From the NCBI GenBank assembly GCA_023253905.1, contig JALREG010000048.1, positions 1 to 6,648 of the forward strand: 6,648 nucleotides of DNA. Reading direction: 5' to 3'. Both the position numbers and the translations under genes were made by a program. This DNA is from Burkholderiaceae bacterium. Lineage in GTDB: Bacteria; Pseudomonadota; Gammaproteobacteria; Burkholderiales; Burkholderiaceae. Positions 5,397-6,648 of this stretch are shown in pieces. The number at the start of each line of letters is the position of its first letter. Within the stretch, counting starts at the first letter, position 1. The notes under the pieces were generated by a model, which was not told the DNA's origin, ran no database searches, and saw only the letters and a program-made list of their open reading frames with translations.

Positions 5397-6248
5397 TCAG
5401 CGGCTGAAGAAGCGCCGGCACGCGCGCGCAATTGCGCCCGCGTGCGCCTCGGTGGCATCGAACCCCGCGTGATCGAGGCTCAGCAGTTCGGCCGAGCGCA
5501 TGAGGGCCACCATTTTTTCGCCCTGGCGGCCAAGGTGCAGCTCTTCAGGCACGCAGCACTCGATCACCAATGTGGGGGCGCGAACGCGGCGAAGCGTGGC
5601 AGCGAGATCGAAATCAAAATTCATGGCGTAGATTTTTCGGATGGCCCGGCGGCACTGAATCGATTCAATCGCACGCTGCTCCTGACCGCTAAGCGCCTGA
5701 TCATCGATCTGAGAAGCGCCCAGCATTGCAGGCTTCCACCAGAGCGCAGCGAGCGCGCCAAAATCCGAGCCCCAGGTCCGAAGCAGATGACTGCCGTCAG
5801 GGGTGGATTCGAAACCACCAAAGTGCCTGCGGACAATTTCCATGATGGCCGCGTTGCGGGCCCGTCTGGAGACCACCAGGCTGTGAGTCATGCCGATGAG
5901 CACGGTCTTGGCAACGCGATCGGGATGGTGCGCGGCCATCGCAGCAGCGATCTTGTTGCCGGTGTGAAAGCCGATCAGATGTGCGCGTTCGATCTTGAGG
6001 CCATCCAGCACCTCCACCATGACGCGTGCCAGACTCTCCATGGTGGCGTCGTTGGGCAGAGGATCGGACATACCGAACCCCGGATTGTCGGGCGCGATCG
6101 AACGGTATCGAGAACCGAGGGCCTGCATGAGCGGAGCGAAGCTGCGGGCCGAGCGCGGTGTTTCATGCAGCATGAGGACCGCTTCGCCCTCGCCATGTTC
6201 GTAGAGATGAATCTGACCGATGCCGGTGCTGAGATAGGCGCGCTTCAT
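5397..6248 (-). CDS. Alpha/beta hydrolase-fold protein with His at the nucleophile elbow
   Basis: A 283-residue cytoplasmic alpha/beta-fold protein of standard size. Visible landmarks are a strand-turn with LHETPRS (27-33) at the oxyanion-hole position (usually HG), APDNPGFGMSD (52-62) as in PDxxGxGxSD, the elbow LIGFHTGNKIA (91-101), a cap region about 130-215, and LVIECCVPEE (227-236) where the catalytic acid normally follows. DHAGFD (259-264) sits at the catalytic His position. The elbow reads G-F-H-T-G, so His95 occupies the site normally held by Ser in GxSxG. My recollection is that a subset of uncharacterised relatives carries a similar HTG elbow together with the TPRS turn. The start is taken as ATG 6248; an open frame continues 19 codons upstream but covers the divergent promoter region and looks non-coding. 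AAGGA (6260-6264) lies 11 nt upstream. It heads the pair with the racemase-like gene. Substrate unknown. Confidence 0.85.
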   Translation of the reverse strand: MKRAYLSTGIGQIHLYEHGEGEAVLMLHETPRSARSFAPLMQALGSRYRSIAPDNPGFGMSDPLPNDATMESLARVMVEVLDGLKIERAHLIGFHTGNKIAAAMAAHHPDRVAKTVLIGMTHSLVVSRRARNAAIMEIVRRHFGGFESTPDGSHLLRTWGSDFGALAALWWKPAMLGASQIDDQALSGQEQRAIESIQCRRAIRKIYAMNFDFDLAATLRRVRAPTLVIECCVPEELHLGRQGEKMVALMRSAELLSLDHAGFDATEAHAGAIARACRRFFSR

Positions 6249-6262
6249 CGTTGCAGGAGTCC

Positions 6263-6291
6263 TTGAGACTGGGTCGCGGCGACTGTACCAT
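6263..6291 (+). promoter_or_regulatory. Predicted promoter for the MmgE/PrpD gene with a palindrome in its spacer
   Basis: TTGAGA (6263-6268, five of six to the -35 consensus) and TACCAT (6286-6291, four of six to the -10) are separated by exactly 17 nt. An 11-bp palindrome, GTCGC-G-GCGAC (6273-6283), lies inside the spacer, a common repressor position. On the other strand TACAGT (6287-6282) could serve as a -10 for the hydrolase gene, but no matching -35 is clear. Motif-based prediction only. Confidence 0.4.
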
Positions 6292-6322
6292 GGGGCCCCT
6301 TTCACAGACCCTGGTGATGTTG

Positions 6323-6648
6323 ATGAGCGCCGACCCCAAGGAAAGCCGAGAGCTCGCGGGGCGCGAGCTCAGGGCATTGTTCGAATGGACCGCAGACGCG
6401 GCCAGACGCCCTTTGCCGTCCGCTGCGCAGCGTCGTGCCGCTACCATCCTTGCGGATGACATTGGTGCGATCATCGCCGGATCGCGTGAGCCGCAGGTTG
6501 AAAAGGCACGTACGGGCTTTCTTGCCACCGCGAGCGGTACGCGCGAGGCTACCGTGTTCGCCCGCGCGGGCGCCACCACCGACCGCGCGGCGGCCGCCTG
6601 CGCGAACGGCATGGCAATCACCTGGTGTGAACTCGACGAGGGCTTTCG
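6323..6648 (+). CDS. MmgE/PrpD family protein, N-terminal fragment (runs off right edge)
   Basis: The frame is open to the window end and gives about 109 residues from this start. The N-terminal helical part is typical of the MmgE/PrpD family (2-methylcitrate dehydratase PrpD, cis-aconitate decarboxylase and many uncharacterised relatives). ATILADDIGAIIAGS (about residues 39-53) matches the family's L-D-G--AGS helix, and AAACANGMAITWCELDEGF (near the window end) matches the conserved ANG...ELD-GF segment. Start choice is uncertain. ATG 6323 (MSADPKES) has a GGTGA at 6313-6317 and lies downstream of the predicted promoter, so it is preferred. ATG 6290 and ATG 6317 are in frame and possible. 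A 9-bp perfect hairpin lies in codons 10-16. The gene is divergent from the hydrolase and probably belongs to the same catabolic locus, acting on a hydroxy- or unsaturated carboxylic acid; the substrate is not determinable. Confidence 0.85.
   Translation, partial: MSADPKESRELAGRELRALFEWTADAARRPLPSAAQRRAATILADDIGAIIAGSREPQVEKARTGFLATASGTREATVFARAGATTDRAAAACANGMAITWCELDEGF
6350..6370 (+). repeat. 9-bp perfect inverted repeat inside the start of the MmgE/PrpD gene
   Basis: Seen directly: GAGCTCGCG (6350-6358) and CGCGAGCTC (6362-6370) around a 3-nt GGG loop, beginning about 27 nt after the preferred start codon. In RNA this is a very stable stem within the ribosome footprint region. It could damp translation, act as an operator in the early coding region, or simply follow from the encoded ELAGREL. 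Confidence 0.5.

Noticed and set aside
5379..5406. Direct repeat AGCGGCTG at 5379-5386 and 5399-5406, plus the palindrome TGAGGCCTCA
   Set aside because: Eight-base repeats are expected by chance in GC-rich DNA. The second copy is in the coding end of the hydrolase, and the palindrome overlaps its stop codon without a T run.
5313..6266. 317-codon open frame on the plus strand opposite the alpha/beta hydrolase
   Set aside because: It lies antisense to a protein with clear family motifs. Its translation is rich in Arg, His, Ala and Gly with no recognisable motif, as expected from a GC-rich complementary frame.
1..6648. Search for CRISPR arrays, tRNA/rRNA, insertion sequences, attachment sites, defence or toxin-antitoxin genes
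   Set aside because: No regularly spaced repeats, transposase or integrase motifs, terminal inverted repeats or structural RNA signatures were seen; the window is dense with metabolic and transport genes.

Overview
The window is a GC-rich stretch (around 60% or more by eye) of a bacterial chromosome. TRAP-type uptake genes, small catabolic enzymes and AGGA-type ribosome binding sites suggest a proteobacterium. Burkholderiales-like Betaproteobacteria are the best guess, but nothing here fixes the taxon. There are no rRNA, tRNA, CRISPR, integrase, IS or phage features.

Layout. (1) A leftward block at 1-3170 reads, in transcription order, dctP-like solute-binding protein, dctQ-like small permease, dctM-like large permease, then the first 35 codons of an FAD-dependent oxidoreductase that runs off the left edge. 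An 11-bp perfect hairpin followed by a T-rich run lies between dctP and dctQ and looks like a partial terminator. A smaller hairpin lies between dctQ and dctM. (2) A 187-bp divergent intergenic region at 3171-3357 holds a candidate promoter for the TRAP block, a perfect 9-13-9 inverted repeat and a 15-bp palindrome. (3) A rightward MDR-family zinc-binding oxidoreductase lies at 3358-4425. (4) It converges, across a GC palindrome, with a leftward pair: an Asp/Glu/hydantoin racemase-superfamily protein (4462-5301) downstream of an alpha/beta hydrolase (5397-6248). (5) Divergent from the hydrolase, the first ~109 codons of a MmgE/PrpD-family protein run off the right edge.

Working together (inference): the TRAP system would import an organic acid or related anion, and the surrounding enzymes (flavoprotein, MDR oxidoreductase, racemase/isomerase-like protein, alpha/beta hydrolase, PrpD-like dehydratase/isomerase-like protein) would process it. 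The substrate cannot be read from the sequence. The most unusual points are in the enzymes. The hydrolase carries His where its family normally has the Ser nucleophile. The racemase-like protein keeps the first catalytic Cys but has Asp at the second. The MDR enzyme keeps the structural-zinc cysteines but lacks the usual catalytic-zinc Cys. Together they suggest an uncharacterised catabolic cluster with non-textbook chemistry.
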